DNA from: UBA970 sp049419605
GTDB taxonomy: Bacteria; Bacillota_I; Bacilli_A; RFN20; CAG-826
Length of the DNA stretch: 64,000 nt
Assembly: GCA_049419605.1 (NCBI GenBank)
Contig: JBMSKF010000001.1
Coordinates: 1-64,000 of the forward strand
Direction of reading: 5' to 3'
This document shows positions 26,924 to 35,519 of the stretch, piece by piece; the stretch's first letter is position 1; each line of letters starts with the position of its first letter. The notes under the pieces are model-generated. The model had not been told where the DNA came from. It saw only the letters and a list, made by a program, of their open reading frames with translations, and did no database searches. The position numbers and the translations under genes were made by a program.

Positions 26924-28519
26924 ATGAAAAAACCTGTAATTCTTGTCATCATGGATGGCTACGGTATTCGTAAGGAAACGTATGGTAACGCAATTGCCAA
27001 GGCAAAAAAACCCAACCTAGATAGATACTTTGCCAAATACCCGTATACTCAAATCGAAGCTTCTGGTTTAAAAGTCGGTTTACCTGAAGGTCAAATGGGT
27101 AACTCTGAAGTCGGCCATCTTAATATAGGTGCCGGAAGAGTTGTTTATCAATCGTTAACTTTAATTGATCAAGCGATAAAAGATGGAACCTTCTTCCAAA
27201 ACCCTAAATATATTTCGGCAATGCAACTTGCAAAGTCTAAAGGAAAGAAATTACACATCATTGGATTAGTTTCAGATGGAGGCGTTCATTCTCATATAAA
27301 CCACCTCAAAGCCATTATTCAATTAGCAGCACAACAACAAGTAGAAAAACTATATTTTCACGCTCTTATGGATGGCAGAGATGTTGCGCCTCAACTTGGA
27401 GAAACTTACATTAGTGCCTTACTCCAAACGATGAAGGAATTTAAAGCAGGTCAACTTGCTACTATTGGTGGTCGATATTTTGCTATGGATCGAGATAAAA
27501 ATTTAAACCGTGTTGCAAAGGCATATGAAGTGATGGTGGAACAACGCGGACTAAGTTTTAAGGATTATCGTCAATACTTTAAAGACCAATATGCCAATTT
27601 AATCCAAGAAGGTAAAGATGCAAGTGATGAGTTTTTGACCCCTGCTTATGCTGAGGGAGTCAAAGGCAACATTGAAGATGGTGATTCCGTGATTTTTATG
27701 AACTTTAGACCAGATCGTGCCATTCAATTCTGCACCTTATTAACCAATCCTCTCTTTTATGCAAATCCTCCAATCAAAGAAGGAAAACCATCATGGATTG
27801 CTTATCAACCTAATAAACCCCTTCAAGATATTCATTTAGTTCAAACGATGAAATATGCGGATTCCGTGAAAGGGGACATTGCCTTTAAATTACCTAGTTT
27901 AGATAACACCCTTGGTCCTTGGTTAGCATCCCATGGTAAAACCCAATTAAGAATTGCAGAAACTGAAAAATATCCTCATGTAACCTTTTTCTTTGATGGC
28001 ACTATCAATTATGATGGCGTAGAAAAACCCGAATTAGAAGGTTCAAGAAGAGTTTTGATTAACTCTCCAAAAGTAGCAACCTATGACCTTCAACCGGAAA
28101 TGAGTGCCTATCAAGTTCGAGATGCATTAATCCGTGAATTAAATAAGGGTGACCTTGATGTGGTCATCGTGAATTATGCAAATTGTGACATGGTTGGTCA
28201 CACTGCGGTTGAAAAAGCGGTTGTTAAATCAGTCGAAGTTGTCGATGAATGCGTCGGTTCGATTATCGATTGGTGTGATCAACATGGTGGTAAGTTGATT
28301 GTCACTGCTGACCATGGTAATGCTGACCAAATTCTAACAGATGATGGTAAGCCCCATACTGCTCACACAACCAATCTTGTTCCTGTTTGCATCAATATTC
28401 CAAATCTACACCTTTTGCCCACAGGTGGTAAGCTAGGAAACCTTGCGCCAACGATCCTTGATTTACTCGGATTAGAAAAACCTATTGAAATGACCGAAAA
28501 AAGTCTTATTATTAAGTAA
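26924..28519 (+). CDS. gpmI: Cofactor-independent phosphoglycerate mutase
   Basis: Glycolytic enzyme converting 3- to 2-phosphoglycerate using two Mn ions. The 531 residues begin VILVIMDGYGIR, and the catalytic Ser lies in GQMGNSEVGHLNIGAG (about 61). FDGTINYDGVEKPELEG and the C-terminal VTADHGNADQ (about 463) and HTAHTTN carry metal ligands. A strong AAGGAG precedes the ATG. It may be co-transcribed from the LemA-like gene. Confidence 0.97.
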   Translation: MKKPVILVIMDGYGIRKETYGNAIAKAKKPNLDRYFAKYPYTQIEASGLKVGLPEGQMGNSEVGHLNIGAGRVVYQSLTLIDQAIKDGTFFQNPKYISAMQLAKSKGKKLHIIGLVSDGGVHSHINHLKAIIQLAAQQQVEKLYFHALMDGRDVAPQLGETYISALLQTMKEFKAGQLATIGGRYFAMDRDKNLNRVAKAYEVMVEQRGLSFKDYRQYFKDQYANLIQEGKDASDEFLTPAYAEGVKGNIEDGDSVIFMNFRPDRAIQFCTLLTNPLFYANPPIKEGKPSWIAYQPNKPLQDIHLVQTMKYADSVKGDIAFKLPSLDNTLGPWLASHGKTQLRIAETEKYPHVTFFFDGTINYDGVEKPELEGSRRVLINSPKVATYDLQPEMSAYQVRDALIRELNKGDLDVVIVNYANCDMVGHTAVEKAVVKSVEVVDECVGSIIDWCDQHGGKLIVTADHGNADQILTDDGKPHTAHTTNLVPVCINIPNLHLLPTGGKLGNLAPTILDLLGLEKPIEMTEKSLIIK

Positions 28520-28543
28520 ACACGTTTTCATGGAGGCAACACA

Positions 28544-30253
28544 ATGAAAAAAGTTCTAAAATTTACTGAATATCCTTTACGTTTACCTAAATTTCCTAAA
28601 ATTGAAAAAAAATTCAATACTTTAATCGCTGAATTTGAAGGGGCACCTGATGCCAATGTTCAAAGACGAATTATGAACAAAATTGGTAAGTTTTTTGACG
28701 AAGTTCAAACAGACTTCACGATTATTACCACCCGTCACTCAATCGATACTAGAGATGAAACCTACAAGAAAGCCAATGATTTAGTGAATGAAGTGGGGCC
28801 GATGGTTCAAGGTTTAGGCAATCGCTATTCTAAAGCTGTATTGGCCAGTAAGCACCGTGTAGAATTAGAAAAATTAGTGGGACCATTTTTATTTAAGAAA
28901 CTTGACCTTGCTGCCAAAACCTTCGATCCAAAAATCCTCCAGGATTTACAAGAAGAAAACAAATTAACGACCGAATACGATGCCCTGATGGCGAGTGCCC
29001 AAATTCCATTTGATGGCGGAACTTATAATTTATCCCAAATGGGTAAATTTGCTGTCAGTAAAGACCGAGATGTTCGAAAAAGAGCCAGTAAAGCTGTTGA
29101 AAACTGGATGGCTGAAAAAGAACAACCACTTGCCGATATCTATAGTAAATTGGTGACGTTAAGACACGGCATGGCAAAGAAACTTGGATATCCTTCCTTT
29201 ACCCAGATGGCATATGATCGTATGGGTAGAACCGATTACGGCCCCAAAGAAGTTAAATCTTATCGCGATCAAATTTTAGAATTCGTCGTTCCACTATCAA
29301 ATAAATTAACGCGTCAACAAATTAAACGAATTGATGTTTCTGCTCCAAAATTTTATGACCTTGCCATCCAATTTAAAGATGGAAATGCTACACCAAAAGG
29401 TGATAAAACCTATTTGGTCAATGCAGCCCTAAACATGTACAAAAAAATGGGTACAGAAATTGGTGAATTTTTCCAATCCATGGTCAATCAAGAATTATTA
29501 GATTTAGAAGCTAAACCAGGCAAGCGTGGCGGTGGATATATGACATTCTTCCCACGTTATCAAATGCCATTTGTCTTCTCTAATTTTAATGGTACAGCTG
29601 GAGACGTTGATGTCCTTACTCATGAAATTGGCCATGCTTTTCAAGGATATATGTCTCGAAAAATTAAACCAGTAGAATATCGTGATCCTACGATGGAAGA
29701 AGCCGAAATTCATTCGATGTCCATGGAGTTCTTTGCCACACCTTATATGGAAACCTTCTTTAAAGAAGATAAGGACAAATATCTATTTGGTCATTTAGAA
29801 GGGGCAATTAATTTCTTACCATATGGTGTCACCGTTGATGAATTCCAGCACTGGGTTTATGACAATCCCAATGCCACCCATGATCAACGATGTGCAAAAT
29901 GGCGTGAAATTGAAATCAAATACACTCCTTATAAAAAGTATACTGGTTTCCCATTATATGAAAAAGGGACTCGTTGGATGCGTCAATCCCACATTTATGG
30001 CGCACCTTTCTACTATATTGACTATACCCTCGCCCAAGTTATTGCCTTGCAATTTTTAGGTTTAATGAAGAAAAATCATGAAAAAGCTTGGAAGAAATAT
30101 GTAAAAGTTTGTTCCTTAGGTGGCAAATATCCATTCACACAATTATTGGAAAAAGCAAAACTTAAAAATCCATTTATGGATGGGACTATTAAGAAAACAT
30201 TCAGACCCGTCAAAAAACTATTAAAAGTCTACGGCGAACCATTCAAAGCTTAA
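28544..30253 (+). CDS. M3-family oligoendopeptidase (PepF-like)
   Basis: Cytoplasmic zinc peptidase that cuts short peptides. The zinc site HEIGHAFQGY is near residue 364 and the third ligand in MEEAEIHSMSMEFF about 25 residues later. It has 569 residues, is helix-rich and has no signal peptide. GGAGG lies 8 bases before the ATG. Gap to gpmI is 24 bases without terminator; a strong terminator follows the stop. Substrate preference is not readable. Confidence 0.92.
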   Translation: MKKVLKFTEYPLRLPKFPKIEKKFNTLIAEFEGAPDANVQRRIMNKIGKFFDEVQTDFTIITTRHSIDTRDETYKKANDLVNEVGPMVQGLGNRYSKAVLASKHRVELEKLVGPFLFKKLDLAAKTFDPKILQDLQEENKLTTEYDALMASAQIPFDGGTYNLSQMGKFAVSKDRDVRKRASKAVENWMAEKEQPLADIYSKLVTLRHGMAKKLGYPSFTQMAYDRMGRTDYGPKEVKSYRDQILEFVVPLSNKLTRQQIKRIDVSAPKFYDLAIQFKDGNATPKGDKTYLVNAALNMYKKMGTEIGEFFQSMVNQELLDLEAKPGKRGGGYMTFFPRYQMPFVFSNFNGTAGDVDVLTHEIGHAFQGYMSRKIKPVEYRDPTMEEAEIHSMSMEFFATPYMETFFKEDKDKYLFGHLEGAINFLPYGVTVDEFQHWVYDNPNATHDQRCAKWREIEIKYTPYKKYTGFPLYEKGTRWMRQSHIYGAPFYYIDYTLAQVIALQFLGLMKKNHEKAWKKYVKVCSLGGKYPFTQLLEKAKLKNPFMDGTIKKTFRPVKKLLKVYGEPFKA

Positions 30254-30259
30254 CGATTC

Positions 30260-30293
30260 AAAAAGCTTAAGGCAAAACCCCTTAAGCTTTTTA
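30260..30293 (+). terminator. Intrinsic terminator after the M3 peptidase
   Basis: AAAAAGCTTAAGG / CCTTAAGCTTTTT inverted repeat with a 7-base loop; the T run is the 3' arm itself. Confidence 0.85.
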
Positions 30294-30358
30294 TTTTCCA
30301 ATAAAACTTAAACTAATTTGTCAAGAAATATTTTCATTTTTTTCCTGGGAAAATAGTC

Positions 30359-30385
30359 TTTACAATTGCAATCCTATGGTATGAT
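30359..30385 (+). promoter_or_regulatory. Promoter of the ABC importer operon
   Basis: TTTACA (30359-30364), 15-base spacer, TATGAT (30380-30385) with extended TGG. The leader is about 33 bases and ends with a GGAGG ribosome site before the ATG at 30425. No operator is recognised. Confidence 0.65.
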
Positions 30386-30424
30386 AAATCCATAACTTAT
30401 TGATCTATATTTGGAGGCTCAAAC

Positions 30425-31999
30425 ATGGAAGTTAGATTGGAAAACTTAACCAAGATTTTTGAAAGCAAAAATTCTGCAAGAACCATTGCCGTTAATCAAT
30501 TCAATTTTACAATTCCTGATGGAAAACTTGTTGGACTGTTGGGACCTTCTGGTTGTGGTAAATCTACAACTTTATATATGATTTCAGGATTACTTTATCC
30601 TACCCACGGAAGAATCTTCTTTGGTGATGAAGACGTCACCGAACTTTCTCCTGAGCAACGCGGTATTGGATTGGTGTTCCAAAATTATGCTCTCTATCCT
30701 CACATGACGGTTAAAAAGAATATTTTGTTTCCTTTAGAAAACATGAATCTAAAAAAGAAAACTATTGAAGAAGCGATTCAAGAAGCAAATTTAACCATTC
30801 TTCCGAAGGAATCGAAGCTTTACTATAAGTTCATCAAAGAAAGCGCAAGTTTAAAAAATAAATATAAACGATTGGAGAGTGAAGCGAAGGCAGTTTATCA
30901 ATCGAAGTTGATTGATTTATCGAATGTAAAAAACAAAAAAGAAAATACAAAGACTTCAAAAACTAAATTGCAGCAAACTTTTAAAGAACAACTTAAACAA
31001 TTTAAAGTTGAATTTGAAGCTGAAATGCAAAAAATAAGACCAGAAAATCTCCAAGTTATCATTGATAGTATGAATCAAGCTTATGCAGCTATTGAAAAGC
31101 CATATTTAATACAAAAGCGAAAACTCATGATCCAAGTCTTACTAAATCCTTTCAATTGGCTCCGATTAAATCATCAATTATGGAATAAACTTCAAACAAT
31201 CGTTCCGGAAGCGATTAAAAAAGTGGAAGAAGCACGTTACAAAGATTATCAAAAATTAATGAACGATGAAGCAACTGCCATGGCTAAGTTGGTAGGTATA
31301 GAAGACCAATTAAACAAAAAACCCGCCCAATTATCTGGGGGTCAACAACAACGTGTTGCGATTGCTAGAGCTTTAGTCAAGAAACCTAAAGTGCTCTTAT
31401 TAGATGAGCCTTTATCAAACTTAGATGCCCGTCTCCGTTTACAAACGCGAGAAGAAATTAAGCGAATTCAGAAGGAAATTGGAATCACGACCGTATTCGT
31501 CACCCATGACCAAGAAGAAGCAATGTCAATATCTGATGAGATTGTTTTGATGAATTTCGGTGCGGAACAACAAAAAGGTAACCCACAAGACGTCTATAAT
31601 CAACCTGCAAATTTATTCGTGGCGAAATTCTTAGGAACACCTCAACTCAATCTTTATCAAGGAACAATTAAGAGCGGCAAAGTCATGATTCAAGATCAAG
31701 TTGTCTTTGAATCACCTTCATTAAAAACGAAGTCAATGGATGAAGTGCTAATTGGAGTTCGCCCTGAAGGTTATGAAATGGATGAAAAAGGGACGCTTAC
31801 GCTTCAACCTCAATTTATTGAAATGATCGGACGAGATGTCTCCCTCGTTGCAAGCCATCCTCAAGCCCAAACACCGAGTATTCGCATCATATTGAATAGT
31901 GAAGATTTTGCGGTCAAACCCAATCAATCCATTAAAGTAAAATTAAAACCTCATAAAACCTTTATTTTTGAGAAAAATACCGGTCGGAGATTAGCATAA
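30425..31999 (+). CDS. Sugar-type ABC importer ATPase (UgpC/MsmK-like) with long insertion
   Basis: ATPase of a CUT1-type importer. Walker A GPSGCGKST (40-48), Q-loop VFQNYALYP (Gln 86), signature LSGGQQQR (303-310), Walker B VLLLDEPLSNLD (323-334), H-loop His 361, then a C-terminal OB/TOBE regulatory domain. At 524 residues it is about 150 longer than usual: residues about 120-285, between the Q-loop and the signature, are a charged, helical, Lys/Glu-rich insertion. Similar insertions occur in mycoplasmal homologues. The two permeases follow with a one-base overlap and a 10-base gap. Confidence 0.93.
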   Translation: MEVRLENLTKIFESKNSARTIAVNQFNFTIPDGKLVGLLGPSGCGKSTTLYMISGLLYPTHGRIFFGDEDVTELSPEQRGIGLVFQNYALYPHMTVKKNILFPLENMNLKKKTIEEAIQEANLTILPKESKLYYKFIKESASLKNKYKRLESEAKAVYQSKLIDLSNVKNKKENTKTSKTKLQQTFKEQLKQFKVEFEAEMQKIRPENLQVIIDSMNQAYAAIEKPYLIQKRKLMIQVLLNPFNWLRLNHQLWNKLQTIVPEAIKKVEEARYKDYQKLMNDEATAMAKLVGIEDQLNKKPAQLSGGQQQRVAIARALVKKPKVLLLDEPLSNLDARLRLQTREEIKRIQKEIGITTVFVTHDQEEAMSISDEIVLMNFGAEQQKGNPQDVYNQPANLFVAKFLGTPQLNLYQGTIKSGKVMIQDQVVFESPSLKTKSMDEVLIGVRPEGYEMDEKGTLTLQPQFIEMIGRDVSLVASHPQAQTPSIRIILNSEDFAVKPNQSIKVKLKPHKTFIFEKNTGRRLA

Positions 32000-32925
32000 T
32001 GTTAGATCACAAGCGCGATTGGAAGGCTTGGTTATATCTGATCTTACCCTTAATTCTTTTGACTATTTTTACATTTTATCCTTTAATTAAAACGTTCTTA
32101 ATTTCTTTATTTTCAGAATACAATGCCTTGACCGATGACTTTGGTCGATACTTTGACTTTTATGCTTATACAGCAATTTTTAATGATCGTTTTTTCACAA
32201 ATGCTTTAACGAATACATTGGTCATTGTTTTTGTTTCTGTCCCTGCTTCAACTGTATTGGCACTACTAATCGCAGTAAGCTTAAATTCCATCAAACCATT
32301 ACAAAAAATATTTCAAACCATCTTTTTCATTCCTTATGTTACCAATGCGCTAGCGATTGGAATGGTGTTTAATGTTATGTTTTCTCATCCGCTTGTCGGA
32401 GGAGTTGCTGCTGAAGGTTTAATTAACACTTTATTCCAAACCGCGATTGACTGGGTTGGTCCTACTGCCACAGTTGAACGTTGGCGTACAGTCGTATTAA
32501 TCTATACTATTTGGAGTGCTTTGCCCTTTAAAATTTTAGTCTTTATAGGTGGTCTACAAAATATTTCTAAGCAGTATTATGATGCGGCAAAAATTGACGC
32601 TGCTCCCAAATGGAAAGTGATGACCCGCATCACAATTCCACTCCTTTCACCCATCATAAGTTATATTTTAATTACCTCATTTATTGGATCGTTTAAAGCT
32701 TATGAGTCTGTATTATCGGTGGTAGGGACCGTTGGAAGAAGTTTAGATCGCAATCGCTGGACTGCAGTTGCTTATGTTTATGACAAAATTGGTATTTCTG
32801 GTTTAGATATTAATAATATCTCTTATTATTCTCGAGGTGCCGCTGCCGCTGTTGTTTTATTTTTCATCATTATGATTTTCACTTTTTTAAACCTATATAT
32901 TTCTAAAAAGACGGTTCATTATTAA
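31999..32925 (+). CDS. ABC importer permease, UgpA/MalF type
   Basis: A 308-residue inner-membrane permease with about six helices, starting ILPLILLTIFTFYPL. The EAA loop that docks on the ATPase is YYDAAKIDAAPKWKVMTRITIPL (about 194-216, shown in part). Its ATG shares a base with the ATPase stop (TAATG). With the next permease it forms the translocation channel. Substrate is uncertain; the family carries sugars and glycerol-3-phosphate. Confidence 0.93.
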   Translation: MLDHKRDWKAWLYLILPLILLTIFTFYPLIKTFLISLFSEYNALTDDFGRYFDFYAYTAIFNDRFFTNALTNTLVIVFVSVPASTVLALLIAVSLNSIKPLQKIFQTIFFIPYVTNALAIGMVFNVMFSHPLVGGVAAEGLINTLFQTAIDWVGPTATVERWRTVVLIYTIWSALPFKILVFIGGLQNISKQYYDAAKIDAAPKWKVMTRITIPLLSPIISYILITSFIGSFKAYESVLSVVGTVGRSLDRNRWTAVAYVYDKIGISGLDINNISYYSRGAAAAVVLFFIIMIFTFLNLYISKKTVHY

Positions 32926-32935
32926 GGAGTATGGT

Positions 32936-33880
32936 ATGGCAAACGTAATCCAATACAATACTAATCAAAGCTACCAATTTGATCAAAAACTCAAGGTTCA
33001 AAGAACGGGACAATTGCTTCGTAATATTGTTTTATATTCATTTTTAACCATCATGGCATTTGTTGTCATTGTTCCTTTTTATTGGATGTTGAACGTTTCA
33101 TTTCAAAGCAGTAATGAAGTTTTGAATTCTTTAAATGTTAGTTTTTTCCCAAAAGTATTTTCCCCACAAAACTATACGAATGTATTTTTATATAGTTCCG
33201 CCGCTCAAGGTAATATTGATTTTAGTCGATATTTGTTTAACACCGTTCTTGTTGCTTTTTTTACGACTTTAGGTGGGACGTTCTTTTCAATCCTTGTTGC
33301 CTTTGCTCTTGCACGCTTAAATTTCAAAGGGCGAGATTTAATTTTCACCATCCTGCTTGCGACGATGATGATTCCTGGAGAAATGTTGGTTATTTCTAAC
33401 TTTGTAACGGTATCAAGACTAGGTTGGGTTAATGCTAATAATGCTGGTTCCTATTTGGCGGTCATTATTCCATTTTTAGTTTCTATTTTTCACATCTATT
33501 TACTCAGACAAACGTTTAAACAAATCCCGAATGAGCTCTATTATGCAGCAAAGGTTGATGGTTGTACAGATTTTAAATATTTATGGAAAGTAATGGTTCC
33601 CATGGCGAAGTCTTCCATTGTAACCATTGTCATTCTCCGCGTAATGGGAACTTGGAATGCTTATATTTGGCAAGATATCGTCGCCAATGAAAAATATAAA
33701 CTCGTGACAACATGGTTAAGAAGTTCCTTTGTGGACTTAGCCGATACTGGTTCAGGACGCGTGTTGACCAATTATCAAATGGCCGCAACTGTGATTGTTA
33801 CAGTTCCGCTTTTATTACTCTTTATATTCTTCAGAAAATACATCATGAGCGGAGTTTCTCGTAGTGGCGTGAAGGGTTAA
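32936..33880 (+). CDS. ABC importer permease, UgpE/MalG type
   Basis: A 314-residue partner permease with about six helices; the EAA loop is in YYAAKVDGCTDFKYLWKV (about 201-218), followed by PMAKSS. AAGGAG precedes the ATG. It ends 68 bases before the binding protein, which has a separate extended -10 promoter, so the receptor can be made in excess over the channel. Confidence 0.93.
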   Translation: MANVIQYNTNQSYQFDQKLKVQRTGQLLRNIVLYSFLTIMAFVVIVPFYWMLNVSFQSSNEVLNSLNVSFFPKVFSPQNYTNVFLYSSAAQGNIDFSRYLFNTVLVAFFTTLGGTFFSILVAFALARLNFKGRDLIFTILLATMMIPGEMLVISNFVTVSRLGWVNANNAGSYLAVIIPFLVSIFHIYLLRQTFKQIPNELYYAAKVDGCTDFKYLWKVMVPMAKSSIVTIVILRVMGTWNAYIWQDIVANEKYKLVTTWLRSSFVDLADTGSGRVLTNYQMAATVIVTVPLLLLFIFFRKYIMSGVSRSGVKG

Positions 33881-33903
33881 CAATTTCTTAACAAAAACAT
33901 AAC

Positions 33904-33929
33904 TTTACAATTGGGGACCATGTTATAAT
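33904..33929 (+). promoter_or_regulatory. Internal promoter before the solute-binding lipoprotein
   Basis: TGTTATAAT extended -10 (TATAAT 33924-33929) with TTTACA at 33904-33909 as a closely spaced -35 (14 bases). A strong AAGGAGG follows before the ATG at 33948. Confidence 0.55.
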
Positions 33930-33947
33930 TTTCAAGGAGGAATTTGC

Positions 33948-35477
33948 ATGTTAGGTAAGTCATTTCAATTCAAAGCAATTGCGTTTGTTTCTTTAACGTT
34001 GTTGCTTGCTTCTTGTGAAACAAGACCGGGTAGTGAAAATTCAACTTCTTTAGATCAATCAACTAGCGAAACTTCTGGGGAAAGCACCAGTCAATCAAGT
34101 AGCGCCACTATTGATCCTAACGCTCCAAAAATCGTCAATTGGTACAATTTACCCCAAGACACAGTGCTCGACACTAATACACCCGTCACCATTAATTTTT
34201 GGCATCGTATGGGTGCAAGTAGCCAAGCTATCGTCCAAAAATGGATTACTGAATTTAAAGTTTTATACCCCCACATTACCGTAGTTGAAGAACGAGTCGC
34301 TAATGACTATACGGCGGTTGCTGATAAAGTTGCTTTATCGATTACTGCCGGAACAGAACCTGATATTGTAGAAGGCTACCCTGATTCCGTTGCCCGATAT
34401 GCTCAAGCAAAAGCACCCCTTGCCCTCAATAATTTTATCAATCATCCTGAATATGGTTTAACCCAAGAACAACAAGATGACTTTTTACCAGGGTTATGGG
34501 CAGAAGGTCGTAGTTACGATAATGCTGGCACCATCTTATCTTTACCATTCACCAAATCAACTGAAGGTTTATTTTATAATGCACCTTATTTTGCACAACA
34601 TGGATACGAAGTTCCGCAAACTTGGGACGAACTATTCGCCATTGCTGAAGACATTAAAGCAAGAGAACCCAATGCGATTCCATTTGGTTATGACTCCGAA
34701 GATAATCTTTTCATCACGGCGGCAAAGCAATGGGATGCCCCTTACACTGGTTACAATGCGACGACTGGTCGAGGTGAAGTCTTATTCAACAACAATGATG
34801 CTAAAGACATGGTTAAGTACTTTAAAGATAAAGTCGATCGCGGTTTGATGATCACCCGTTCATTAAATGCTGATGCTTATACCTCAGATATCTTTAAGAC
34901 CAATCAACGTTTATATATGTATGTCGGTTCTACTGGCGGAACTCGTTACGCTTATATTGGTGCGAGTGCCTCCGTTTTTGATTCTGGTTATCGCGTCGGT
35001 GTTGCTCCATTACCATCTAAAACATTAGATCGTCCTGCGCAAATTCAACAAGGTCCAAACATCACCTTACTTCGAAAAGGTAATAATACCCAACGAATGC
35101 TTGCAGCTTGGTTATTTGCTAAATATATGACAGGTGCAACTCAAACTGCAGAATTTTCAATCCCTTCAGGTTATGCGCCGATTCGTTTTTCTGCTTACGA
35201 AACAACGCTTTGGCAAAATTATGAAGCAACGATTGTTGCGAATCCAACGACTTCTGCTGAAGCGCAAAATAAACTTGTCAGAGAAGCCATTAATATGTTT
35301 TTAGAAAATAGTCAAAACTTCTTTACCTCGGCTGTCTTCAATCTAAGTTCGAAAACTCGTACTGAGGTTGGGGCGTTACTAGTGAAGATCTTTGCTTATG
35401 ATTATTCTGATGAAGCAGATTTAAACAACTATATTAATACGCAGTTTAGTGAAAGTTACGACTTTATTGTTAACTAG
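33948..35477 (+). CDS. Extracellular solute-binding lipoprotein (family 1)
   Basis: Receptor for the adjacent importer. Lipoprotein signal with Cys23 in LLLASC, a Ser/Thr-rich linker (about 28-55), then a type I sugar-binding fold: TINFWHRMGASSQ, the family pattern SITAGTEPDIVEG and YPDSV, and PQTWDELFAIAEDI in the middle. It has 509 residues. The family binds maltose-like sugars and glycerol-3-phosphate. Neighbouring nuclease and OB-type lipoproteins leave a nucleic-acid-derived ligand open, but this is inference. Confidence 0.9.
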   Translation: MLGKSFQFKAIAFVSLTLLLASCETRPGSENSTSLDQSTSETSGESTSQSSSATIDPNAPKIVNWYNLPQDTVLDTNTPVTINFWHRMGASSQAIVQKWITEFKVLYPHITVVEERVANDYTAVADKVALSITAGTEPDIVEGYPDSVARYAQAKAPLALNNFINHPEYGLTQEQQDDFLPGLWAEGRSYDNAGTILSLPFTKSTEGLFYNAPYFAQHGYEVPQTWDELFAIAEDIKAREPNAIPFGYDSEDNLFITAAKQWDAPYTGYNATTGRGEVLFNNNDAKDMVKYFKDKVDRGLMITRSLNADAYTSDIFKTNQRLYMYVGSTGGTRYAYIGASASVFDSGYRVGVAPLPSKTLDRPAQIQQGPNITLLRKGNNTQRMLAAWLFAKYMTGATQTAEFSIPSGYAPIRFSAYETTLWQNYEATIVANPTTSAEAQNKLVREAINMFLENSQNFFTSAVFNLSSKTRTEVGALLVKIFAYDYSDEADLNNYINTQFSESYDFIVN

Positions 35478-35519
35478 GATTTGAAAAAACCACTCAAAAA
35501 ACATAAAGGAGGTTAATTT

